21,825 nucleotides of DNA, taken from a bacterium (lineage in GTDB: Bacteria; JAUVQV01; DATDCY01). Under the pieces are notes generated by a model. That model had not been told where the DNA came from and made no database searches. It worked only from the letters and a program-made list of their open reading frames with translations. Shown in pieces: positions 1 to 9,272 of this stretch (its first letter is position 1; every line of letters begins with the position of its first letter). The DNA is taken from NCBI GenBank assembly GCA_036524115.1, contig DATDCY010000317.1, positions 1 through 21,825 of the forward strand, written 5' to 3'. The translations under genes and the position numbers were made by a program.

Positions 1-2
1 CC

Positions 3-134
3 GCGCTCGCCGGCGGGCTCGCCGCGACGCACTTCGGTTACCCGCTCCTCTGGGTGCTCGGCGCGGTGGCGCTGCTCGCGCCGGCGCTGCGCCGCGGCGC
101 GCGAGAGACGGTCGCGGCCGGCGCCGCGACTTGA
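3..134 (+). CDS. C-terminal end of a probable MFS-type membrane transporter (partial)
   Basis: An open frame enters from the left edge and ends at TGA 132-134, giving 43 residues. They form a Gly/Ala-rich stretch, then His-Phe-Gly-Tyr and a hydrophobic helix of about 20 residues (Pro-Leu-Leu-Trp-Val-Leu-Gly through Leu-Leu-Ala-Pro-Ala-Leu), and a short Arg-rich tail. A last transmembrane helix followed by a basic cytoplasmic tail is typical of major facilitator superfamily transporters, but too little is present to name a substrate. It lies 24 bp before the glycosyltransferase gene on the same strand and could be co-transcribed with it. Another polytopic membrane protein is possible. Confidence 0.5.
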   Translation, partial: ALAGGLAATHFGYPLLWVLGAVALLAPALRRGARETVAAGAAT

Positions 135-158
135 ACGCGGCGGCGGCTCTCGGGTACC

Positions 159-1136
159 ATGCGCGCCATGCAGACGGCTGAGAAGCCGTGGTCGCTCGGC
201 CTGTCCGTGGTGATCCCGGTCTACAACGAGGAGGGCTCCGTCGGCGAGCTGGCGCGCCGGCTGACGGAGGTCCTCGCCGCGATGGGCCCCACCTGGGAGG
301 TCATCTTCGTCGACGACGGCTCGCGCGACCGCACCGTCGAGATCGTCCGCGCCATCAACCGTGAGGAGCCGCGGGTCAAGCTCGTGCGCTTCCGGCGCAA
401 CTTCGGCCAGACGGCGGCGCTCGCCGCCGGCTTCGACTACGCCTCCGGCGAGGTGGTCGTCACGATGGACGGCGACCTCCAGAACGACCCGGCGGACATC
501 CCGCGGCTGGTGGCGAAGATCGGCGAGGGCTACGACCTGGTCAACGGTTGGCGCGTCAAGCGCAAGGACACGTTCCTGACGCGGCGGCTGCCGTCGATCG
601 TGGCCAACGCGCTGATCTCGCGGATCACCGGCGTGCGCCTGCACGACTACGGCTGCACCCTCAAGGCCTTCCGGCACGAGGTCGCCAAGAGCGTCAGCCT
701 CTACGGCGAGCTGCACCGCTTCATCCCGGCGATCGCCTCGGGCATGGGCGTGGAGGTCGCGGAGCTGCCGGTCAACCACCACCCGCGCACGACCGGCACC
801 TCGAAGTACGGCCTCTTCCGGACGGTGAAGGTGCTGCTCGACCTGATCACGGTGAAGTTCCTGCTGTCGTACTCGACGCGGCCGATCCACGTCTTCGGGC
901 TCATCGGCCTGATCAGCGGCGGGCTCGGCGTCGGCATCGGCGGCTGGCTCTCGTACCAGAAGCTCTTCCTCGGCGTCGGGCTCTCCAACCGGCCGCTGCT
1001 CTTCCTCGCCATCCTGCTCGTGATCGTCGGCGTGCAGTTCATCACCATGGGGCTGCTCGCGGAGCTGCAGACGCGCATCTACCACGAGTCGCAGAAGCGC
1101 CCGACCTACACCGTCCGCGAGACGCTCGGGATCTAG
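159..1136 (+). CDS. Family 2 glycosyltransferase, GtrB/DPM1-like polyprenyl-phosphate sugar transferase
   Basis: The 325-residue protein has a GT-A catalytic domain followed by two C-terminal transmembrane helices. Visible motifs are VVIPVYNEEGS near residue 18, the nucleotide-binding FVDDGS near 50, the metal-binding MDGDLQNDP near 103 and HHPRTTGTSKYG near 205. These are the marks of enzymes that move a sugar from a nucleotide-sugar to undecaprenyl or dolichyl phosphate at the inner face of the inner membrane. The helices lie at about 240-265 and 278-300. An ATG at 168 is an alternative start, and neither start has a convincing ribosome-binding site. The sugar cannot be read from sequence. 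The lipid-linked sugar would feed O-antigen modification, lipid A or protein glycosylation. Family assignment is secure; exact function is inferred. Confidence 0.9.
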   Translation: MRAMQTAEKPWSLGLSVVIPVYNEEGSVGELARRLTEVLAAMGPTWEVIFVDDGSRDRTVEIVRAINREEPRVKLVRFRRNFGQTAALAAGFDYASGEVVVTMDGDLQNDPADIPRLVAKIGEGYDLVNGWRVKRKDTFLTRRLPSIVANALISRITGVRLHDYGCTLKAFRHEVAKSVSLYGELHRFIPAIASGMGVEVAELPVNHHPRTTGTSKYGLFRTVKVLLDLITVKFLLSYSTRPIHVFGLIGLISGGLGVGIGGWLSYQKLFLGVGLSNRPLLFLAILLVIVGVQFITMGLLAELQTRIYHESQKRPTYTVRETLGI

Positions 1137-1138
1137 CA

Positions 1139-1155
1139 GGCCGCCGATAGCGGCC
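1139..1155 (+). terminator. Possible hairpin terminator after the glycosyltransferase
   Basis: Perfect 6-bp inverted repeat (GGCCGC, loop CGATA, GCGGCC) starting 3 nt after the stop codon. There is no U-tract, so terminator activity is uncertain. Confidence 0.3.
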
Positions 1156-1252
1156 CATCTGCGGCCGGGCCTGGTGATCCATGTCACACCCCGCGGCCTG
1201 ATTCCGGGCTTATGGTGCCCACTGACGGCGACAACCATCCCGGAGGTGACGC

Positions 1253-1792
1253 ATGGCACGGTTCAGGAAGATGCTTCTCCCGGTCGCGCTGTTGGCTGCC
1301 GCGCTCCACGGCACGATCATCACCGGCTGCGGCGGCGGCTCCTCGCCGAGCACGCCCTCGGGCAGCGCGGAGGTGCGGATGAAGTTCGGCGGGCCCCAGG
1401 CCGCGCGTGTCGCGGTGGCCGGCGCCCGCTCCGCTTCGGTGGCCGGAGCGCAGGTGTTCGTCGACGGGGTCGTCGTGGGGGTCACCGACGCCAACGGCGA
1501 AATCGTCCTGCAGCTGGCGCCGGGGACCCATACGATCACCGTGGCGGCCGGCGGCGTCACGAGCAAGGCGTTCAAGGTCACGGTTGCCGAGGGCGATGTC
1601 GTCACGCTCGAGGTCGAGATGGAGCCGGACGGTACGCTCGTCGTCGACAAGGACATCGATCACGACGGCGACTACGACCAGGACGACGACGCCGATGACG
1701 ACGATGACCACGACGGCGACAAGAACGGCGGCGACGACGACAACGGCGACGACGACACCGATGACGCCGACGAGGGCGCGAACGCCAAGTAG
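1253..1792 (+). CDS. Putative lipoprotein with a PEGA/CarboxypepD_reg-like domain and an Asp-rich, Ca-binding-like tail
   Basis: The 179-residue protein begins with a signal peptide (MARFRKMLLPVALL) ending in a lipobox-like Ile-Thr-Gly-Cys, so it is probably lipid-anchored after cleavage before the Cys. Residues about 40-128 contain Ala-Gly-Ala-Gln-Val-Phe-Val-Asp-Gly and a Thr-Asp-Ala-Asn-Gly-Glu turn, the pattern of small beta-sandwich PEGA or carboxypeptidase-regulatory domains. From residue 131 to the end it is mostly Asp with Gly, Asn and His, including DIDHDGDYD and DHDGDKN, which resemble thrombospondin type 3 or dockerin-like Ca2+ loops. The start is supported by GGAGGTG just upstream. 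It appears to be a single-gene unit. I do not recognise a specific family, and a function beyond Ca2+ binding at the envelope would be a guess. Confidence 0.75.
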   Translation: MARFRKMLLPVALLAAALHGTIITGCGGGSSPSTPSGSAEVRMKFGGPQAARVAVAGARSASVAGAQVFVDGVVVGVTDANGEIVLQLAPGTHTITVAAGGVTSKAFKVTVAEGDVVTLEVEMEPDGTLVVDKDIDHDGDYDQDDDADDDDDHDGDKNGGDDDNGDDDTDDADEGANAK

Positions 1793-1858
1793 GGCAGATC
1801 GGCGCGCGCGTCCGCGGCGAAGCAGCGGGCCCCGGCCGGCCTGACGTCTCCGAGTTCA

Positions 1859-1890
1859 CGACCCGGGAGGAGCGCGCATCTCCCGGGTCG
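1859..1890 (+). terminator. Strong inverted repeat after the lipoprotein gene, probable terminator
   Basis: An 11-bp perfect stem (1859-1869 with 1880-1890, core GACCCGGGAG/CTCCCGGGTC) encloses a 10-nt loop. It lies about 65 bp past the lipoprotein stop and about 60 bp before the hisS promoter, so it separates the two units. The downstream bases GCTATTGCC are not a clear U-tract. Confidence 0.55.
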
Positions 1891-1950
1891 CTATTGCCTC
1901 CGGCGGGCTTCCGCTGCTGTCGGCCCGTGCCCCGCCCGCGGTGCCAACCC

Positions 1951-1979
1951 TTGTCTGGGCCCGTGAAAGCCATTAGAAT
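1951..1979 (+). promoter_or_regulatory. Sigma70-type promoter for the hisS-alaS-selenoprotein cluster
   Basis: TTGTCT (1951-1956), a 17-bp spacer and TAGAAT (1974-1979) match the -35 and -10 consensus at 4/6 and 5/6. The expected transcription start is about 1985-1988, only a few bases before the hisS ATG at 1990, and the sequence before that ATG has no Shine-Dalgarno. The hisS message may therefore be leaderless or nearly so. Confidence 0.6.
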
Positions 1980-1989
1980 CTGAAAACTT

Positions 1990-3270
<1,281 letters not shown>

Positions 3271-3286
3271 GGGGAGGGGGATTCAC

Positions 3287-5917
<2,631 letters not shown>

Positions 5918-5920
5918 CGG

Positions 5921-6277
5921 ATGGGCGTCGAGAGGATCGCGAGCGTCCCCGAGTTCGAGCGCTGCCTCGAGGCGAGCGCGGCGGGGCCGGTCTTCGTCCT
6001 TAAGCACTCCACGACCTGACCGGTCTCCGCGGGGGCTCGGGACGAGTTCCTGGCGTTTGCGGCCGGCGGCCAGGCGCGGTGCGTCGAGGTCCTCGTCCGG
6101 GAGGACCGGCCCGTCTCGCAGGCCATCGCCGAGCGCACGGGCGTGCGCCACGAATCGCCGCAGGTGATCTGCCTGGCGGGGCGGCGCGCCGCGGCCCACG
6201 CCTCGCACCGCGAGATCACGCTCGAGTCCCTGCGCCGGATGCTCTCCGGTGCCGGGACCGGGAGGGGAGAGCGATGA
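5921..6277 (+). CDS. BrxC/YtxJ-like (DUF2847) thioredoxin-fold selenoprotein, Sec at residue 33 (UGA 6017-6019)
   Basis: Reading TGA 6017-6019 as selenocysteine gives one 118-residue protein from ATG 5921 to TGA 6275. Before the TGA it reads Val-Leu-Lys-His-Ser-Thr-Thr, after it Pro-Val-Ser-Ala. In BrxC/YtxJ (monothiol bacilliredoxin) the matching motif is Lys-His-Ser-Thr-x-Cys-Pro-Ile-Ser, so Sec replaces the catalytic Cys. The C-terminal family signature follows in the same frame: Glu-Ser-Pro-Gln-Val-Ile near 78-83 and His-Ala-Ser-His-Arg-Glu-Ile-Thr near 93-100. Length matches the family (about 110). The start has a GAGGGGAAG ribosome-binding site inside the end of alaS, 3 bp away. The stop overlaps the next start (ATGA). 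In Firmicutes the family reduces bacillithiol mixed disulfides; the thiol partner here is unknown. A pseudogene or sequencing error is unlikely because the neighbour shows the same pattern. Confidence 0.88.
6030..6052 (+). promoter_or_regulatory. Bacterial SECIS-like hairpin for the BrxC-like selenoprotein
   Basis: Positions 6030-6038 can pair with 6044-6052 (9 bp, three of them G-U) around a five-base loop GGGAC at 6039-6043. The loop begins 19 nt after the UGA at 6017-6019. A short stem with G in the first two loop positions about 16-37 nt after UGA is the accepted bacterial SECIS pattern recognised by SelB. The pairing was drawn by eye; a competing 4-bp CTCC/GGGG pairing exists closer to the UGA. 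Confidence 0.6.
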
Positions 6278-6513
6278 GGATCGCGATCGAGTACTGCGGC
6301 GTCTGAAACTACCGTCCCCAGGCCGCCAGGCTGGCGGCCGCCATCGAGCGGGAGACCGGCACGCGCGTGGAGCTGATCGAGGGCAGCGGCGGGGTCTTCA
6401 CACTGTCGGCCGACGGCGCCGCACTCTTCGAGAAGCGGCGGAGCGGACGGTTCCCTACCGAGAAGGAGGCCGTGGGCTTGGTCCGGGGTGCTGCGGCGCC
6501 GAGCCCCGCGTGA
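6274..6513 (+). CDS. SelW/Rdx-family selenoprotein with CxxU motif, Sec at residue 11 (UGA 6304-6306)
   Basis: ATG 6274 overlaps the stop of the preceding selenoprotein gene (ATGA) and has a GGAGGGGAG ribosome-binding site at 6261-6269. Translation through TGA 6304-6306 gives 79 residues: Met-Arg-Ile-Ala-Ile-Glu-Tyr-Cys8-Gly-Val-Sec11-Asn-Tyr-Arg-Pro-Gln-Ala, ending at TGA 6511. A beta strand followed by CxxU/CxxC, then a helix, then Val-Glu-Leu-Ile-Glu-Gly-Ser-Gly-Gly-Val-Phe (32-42) and Phe-Glu-Lys-Arg-Arg-Ser-Gly-Arg-Phe-Pro (52-61), is the SelW/SelT/SelH (Rdx) thioredoxin-like pattern, normal in length. Such proteins are cytoplasmic thiol oxidoreductases whose substrates are mostly unknown. 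Conventional gene calling would miss it, since the ORF before the TGA is 10 codons. Confidence 0.92.
6321..6339 (+). promoter_or_regulatory. Bacterial SECIS hairpin for the SelW-like selenoprotein
   Basis: A perfect 7-bp stem, GGCCGCC (6321-6327) with GGCGGCC (6333-6339), closes a five-base loop AGGCT. The loop starts 21 nt after UGA 6304-6306 and has G at its second position. Stem size, loop size and spacing all fit the bacterial SECIS consensus, and the loop resembles the AGGUCU loop of E. coli fdhF. Confidence 0.78.
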
Positions 6514-6523
6514 CGGCGGCGCC
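6495..6523 (+). terminator. Possible terminator at the end of the selenoprotein operon
   Basis: GGCGCCG (6495-6501) pairs with CGGCGCC (6517-6523) around a 15-nt loop that includes the SelW-like stop codon. ACATTTCT follows, a weak U-rich tract. The next gene has its own promoter-like sequence. Confidence 0.35.
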
Positions 6524-6538
6524 ACATTTCTGTAACGA

Positions 6539-6567
6539 TTGACGGTGGATTGTACGGCTGGTATGAA
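6539..6567 (+). promoter_or_regulatory. Sigma70-type promoter for the kai cluster
   Basis: TTGACG (6539-6544), a 17-bp spacer and TATGAA (6562-6567) match the consensus at 5/6 and 4/6. The predicted transcript has a leader of about 160 nt before the kaiC start at 6738. That leader contains no ORF I would defend; it holds a 6-bp inverted repeat GAGACG/CGTCTC (6632-6637 with 6656-6661). Confidence 0.5.
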
Positions 6568-6737
6568 CGGGCCATGGCGCCATCAATGGACCAGGGGCAA
6601 CAGAGGCCATTGGTTTGGAGGTGTGCGTCGCGAGACGTCAGCCGCGCAAGCCTCGCGTCTCTTCCGACGTCGTTTCTGCCTGCGATTCCGGTCCGTCACC
6701 GGGCAGCCGTGATCCCCGGGCACAAGGAGAGTCCTGT

Positions 6738-8477
6738 ATGCCTGAACGACTGACGAAACAGAAGAAGCAGATCCGAACCGCAAGGAAGCTCTCCGGCATC
6801 GGGAAGTGCCCGACGGGCATCAGCGGGCTCGACGAGATCACCGGCGGGGGCCTGCCGCGTGGACGGACCACGCTCGTCTGTGGCGGCGCCGGCAGCGGCA
6901 AGACACTCCTGGCCATGGAGTTCATCGTCCGGGGCATTCGCGAGTACGACGAGCCGGGCGTGTTCATGGCCTTCGAGGAGACCGCCGGAGACCTGGCCAA
7001 GAACGTCGCCTCCCTGGGGTACGATCTCGAGGAGTTGGTCCGCCGCAGGAAGCTCGCCATCGACTACGTGTACATCGAGCGCAGCGAGATCGAAGAGACC
7101 GGGGAATACGACCTGGAAGGCCTCTTCGTCCGCCTGGACGCCATGATCCGCGAGGTGGGCGCCAAGCGCGTCGCCATCGATACGATCGAGGCCCTCTTTT
7201 CCAGCCTGCCCAACGAAGCGATCCTGCGGGCGGAGCTGCGCCGGCTCTTCCGCTGGCTCAAGGACAGACACGTCACCGCCGTCCTCACCGGCGAGCAGGG
7301 CAAAGAGACCCTCACCCGCCACGGCTTGGAGGAGTACGTCAGCGATTGCGTGATCTTCCTGGACCATCGCGTGATCAAGCAGGTCGCGACGCGTCGGCTG
7401 CGAGTCGTCAAGTACCGTGGCTCGGCCCACGGGACCAATGAGTACCCGACGATGATCGACCGGCATGGCCTGAGCGTCCTGCCGATCAGCTCGGTCGGCC
7501 TGGACTATGGCGCGAGCACCGAGCACGTCTCCAGCGGCATCGAGGGGTTGGATTCGATGCTGGGCGCCCGCGGCTACTACCGCGGCAGCAGCGTCCTGGT
7601 CTCCGGCACCGCCGGCACGGGCAAGAGCAGCATGGCCGCCGCCTTTGCCGATTCGACCTGCCGCCGGGGCGAACGGTGTCTCTACCTGGCCTACGAAGAG
7701 GCGCCTTCACAGGTCATCCGGAACATGGGCTCGATCGGCTTCGACCTGGGCCAGTGGGTGCGCAAGGGACTGCTGCGCTTTCACGGGGTGCGTTCGACAC
7801 TCTACGGCCTGGAGCAGCACCTGGTGAGCATGCACAACCAGGTGAACGACTTCCGCCCCGCCGCCGTCGTCGTGGACCCCATCACCAACCTGATGGCCAT
7901 TGGGGACGATGCGGAAGTCAAGTCCATGCTGACACGGATGATCGACTTCTTGAAGAATCAGGGCATCACGGCCCTGTTCACGAGCCTCACCCAAGGCGGC
8001 GGTCCCGTCGAGCAGACCGAAGTGGGCGTTTCATCCCTGATGGACACCTGGCTGCTGCTGCGCAACGTCGAGATGGACGCGGAGCGCAACCGCCTGCTGT
8101 TCATCCTCAAGAGCCGCGGCATGGCGCACTCCAACCAGGTCCGCGAGTTTCTCCTGTCCGATCAAGGCATTCGGCTCAGGGAGGTCTATCTCGGTCCCAG
8201 CGCCGTGCTGGCCGGCACCGCGAGGGCGGTGCAGGAGGCCAAGGACAAGGCCCAGACCGCCCGTGAGCAGCAGACGGTCGCCCGGCGGCGGCGCGAACTG
8301 GAGGGAGAGCAGGCGGCGACCCGGGCCCAGTTGGAGGCGATGCGGCTCAAGAGCGCCGCCCTGGCGGAAGAGATGAAGATACTCAGGGCCGAGGAAGAGG
8401 GTCGCCGTACCGCCGTGGCGCGCGACCAGGCGGAACTGGCCCGTATCCGGGGCGGGGACGTGAAGAAACGAGCCTGA
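6738..8477 (+). CDS. kaiC: KaiC-like double-domain ATPase/autokinase with C-terminal coiled coil
   Basis: The 579-residue protein has two RecA-like KaiC domains. CI (about 20-250) has Walker A GGAGSGKT at 49-56 and a Glu-Glu pair at 80-81. CII (about 270-490) has Walker A GTAGTGKS at 290-297 and Glu-Glu at 320-321. In CII a Ser-Ser pair (432-433) sits in Val-Gly-Val-Ser-Ser-Leu-Met-Asp-Thr, where cyanobacterial KaiC has phosphosites S431/T432. Residues about 500-579 form a charged, Ala/Glu/Arg-rich coiled coil in place of the cyanobacterial KaiA-binding tail. ATG 6738 is chosen over upstream ATG 6615 because AAGGAG lies just before it and KaiC homology begins shortly after. Two kaiB genes and a hybrid kinase follow. 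A role in daily timing or stress response is inference. Confidence 0.94.
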   Translation: MPERLTKQKKQIRTARKLSGIGKCPTGISGLDEITGGGLPRGRTTLVCGGAGSGKTLLAMEFIVRGIREYDEPGVFMAFEETAGDLAKNVASLGYDLEELVRRRKLAIDYVYIERSEIEETGEYDLEGLFVRLDAMIREVGAKRVAIDTIEALFSSLPNEAILRAELRRLFRWLKDRHVTAVLTGEQGKETLTRHGLEEYVSDCVIFLDHRVIKQVATRRLRVVKYRGSAHGTNEYPTMIDRHGLSVLPISSVGLDYGASTEHVSSGIEGLDSMLGARGYYRGSSVLVSGTAGTGKSSMAAAFADSTCRRGERCLYLAYEEAPSQVIRNMGSIGFDLGQWVRKGLLRFHGVRSTLYGLEQHLVSMHNQVNDFRPAAVVVDPITNLMAIGDDAEVKSMLTRMIDFLKNQGITALFTSLTQGGGPVEQTEVGVSSLMDTWLLLRNVEMDAERNRLLFILKSRGMAHSNQVREFLLSDQGIRLREVYLGPSAVLAGTARAVQEAKDKAQTAREQQTVARRRRELEGEQAATRAQLEAMRLKSAALAEEMKILRAEEEGRRTAVARDQAELARIRGGDVKKRA

Positions 8478-8506
8478 CCGCAGGGTAGCCAGGAGAGGGT
8501 ACGGTC

Positions 8507-8869
8507 ATGCCAGCGAAGGAACGCAAAAGGAAAGCCGCGCGCCGCAGTGCGCGCGAGTCGCAGCCCACCGATCGGTCGGCGGCGCCCGAACCGGTGGAGG
8601 TGTGGAATCTGCGGCTGTATATCGCCGGCCAGACGCCGCGGGCGGTCGCGGCCCTGGAGAATCTCCAGAGGATCTGCGACGTGCATCTGGCCGGACTGTA
8701 CACCATCGAAGTCGTCGATCTGCTGAAGAACCCGCAACTGGCCAGAGGCGACCAGATCCTGGCGGTGCCGACGCTGGTCCGCAAGCTGCCGGAGCCGGTG
8801 CGGAAGATCATCGGGGATCTCTCGAACGAGGACCGCGTCCTCGTCGGCCTGGACCTCCGGCCGCGATGA
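8507..8869 (+). CDS. kaiB: KaiB-like protein, first copy, with basic N-terminal extension
   Basis: The 120-residue protein has the thioredoxin-like KaiB fold from about residue 32: [11 protein letters not shown], then Tyr-Thr-Ile-Glu-Val-Val-Asp-Leu, [12 protein letters not shown] and Val-Gly-Leu-Asp-Leu-Arg. KaiB binds the CI ring of KaiC and, in cyanobacteria, switches fold to do so. The first 30 residues are a Lys/Arg-rich extension ([10 protein letters not shown]) absent from cyanobacterial KaiB. The ribosome-binding site is AGGAGAGGG. It sits 29 bp after kaiC and 12 bp before the second kaiB. Family assignment is firm; fold switching here is inferred. Confidence 0.93.
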   Translation: MPAKERKRKAARRSARESQPTDRSAAPEPVEVWNLRLYIAGQTPRAVAALENLQRICDVHLAGLYTIEVVDLLKNPQLARGDQILAVPTLVRKLPEPVRKIIGDLSNEDRVLVGLDLRPR

Positions 8870-8881
8870 CAGGGGTGAGCC

Positions 8882-9229
8882 ATGAGCAAGAAGCGAACTG
8901 AGACCGTGGAAGAGGTCATCGCGTCCGCGAAGGGGAAGTCCAAGCGCCAGAAGTACGTGCTGCGGTTGTACGTGGCCGGGATCACGCCGCGGTCGCGCGA
9001 GGCCATCCGCGCCGTGACCGCCATCTGCGAGGAGCATTTGCAGGGCCGGTACGATCTCGAAGTGATCGATATCTACCAGCAGCCGACGCTGGCCAAGGGC
9101 GAGCAGATCATCGCGGCGCCGACGCTGATCAAGAAGCTGCCCGAGCCCCTGCGCAGGTTCATCGGCACCATGGCCGACAAGGAGAAGCTCCTGGTGGGCC
9201 TGGACCTGAAGCCGAAAGACCGGTGTTGA
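8882..9229 (+). CDS. kaiB: KaiB-like protein, second copy
   Basis: This 115-residue paralogue of the preceding gene has the core Leu-Arg-Leu-Tyr-Val-Ala-Gly-Ile-Thr-Pro-Arg, Tyr-Asp-Leu-Glu-Val-Ile-Asp-Ile and Ala-Ala-Pro-Thr-Leu-Ile-Lys-Lys-Leu-Pro-Glu-Pro, with a different lysine-rich N-terminus of about 25 residues. The two copies agree at the family motifs but differ through helix 1 and the N-terminal tail, so this is not a recent duplication. It has a GGGGTGAG ribosome-binding site and is probably translated from the kaiC message. Having two KaiBs suggests two alternative or sequential partners for KaiC or for the downstream kinase. Confidence 0.93.
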   Translation: MSKKRTETVEEVIASAKGKSKRQKYVLRLYVAGITPRSREAIRAVTAICEEHLQGRYDLEVIDIYQQPTLAKGEQIIAAPTLIKKLPEPLRRFIGTMADKEKLLVGLDLKPKDRC

Positions 9230-9272
9230 AGGGTCTGCAGACGGCGCAGGTTCCGACCGCGAGAGTTGAAGC

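Noticed and set aside
1657-1780. GAC-rich stretch as a tandem repeat array or CRISPR
   Set aside because: It is codon-level low complexity inside one reading frame without fixed unit length or spacers.
6017-6019. TGA as a true stop, making the gene at 5921 a pseudogene
   Set aside because: The frame stays intact for 85 codons after the TGA with BrxC family motifs, the TGA sits at the catalytic Cys position, and the adjacent gene shows the same feature.
5921-6513. Recoded genetic code (UGA as Trp or Gly) to explain the in-frame TGAs
   Set aside because: TGA terminates hisS, alaS, kaiC and both selenoprotein genes at their normal ends, and the in-frame TGAs fall at Cys positions rather than Trp or Gly positions.
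6079-6542. Short plus-strand ORFs over the selenoprotein genes
   Set aside because: They are out of frame with the family motifs; the real frames read through the TGAs.
6615-6737. N-terminal extension of KaiC from ATG 6615
   Set aside because: No ribosome-binding site at 6615, no KaiC homology in the extension, and a strong AAGGAG just before ATG 6738.
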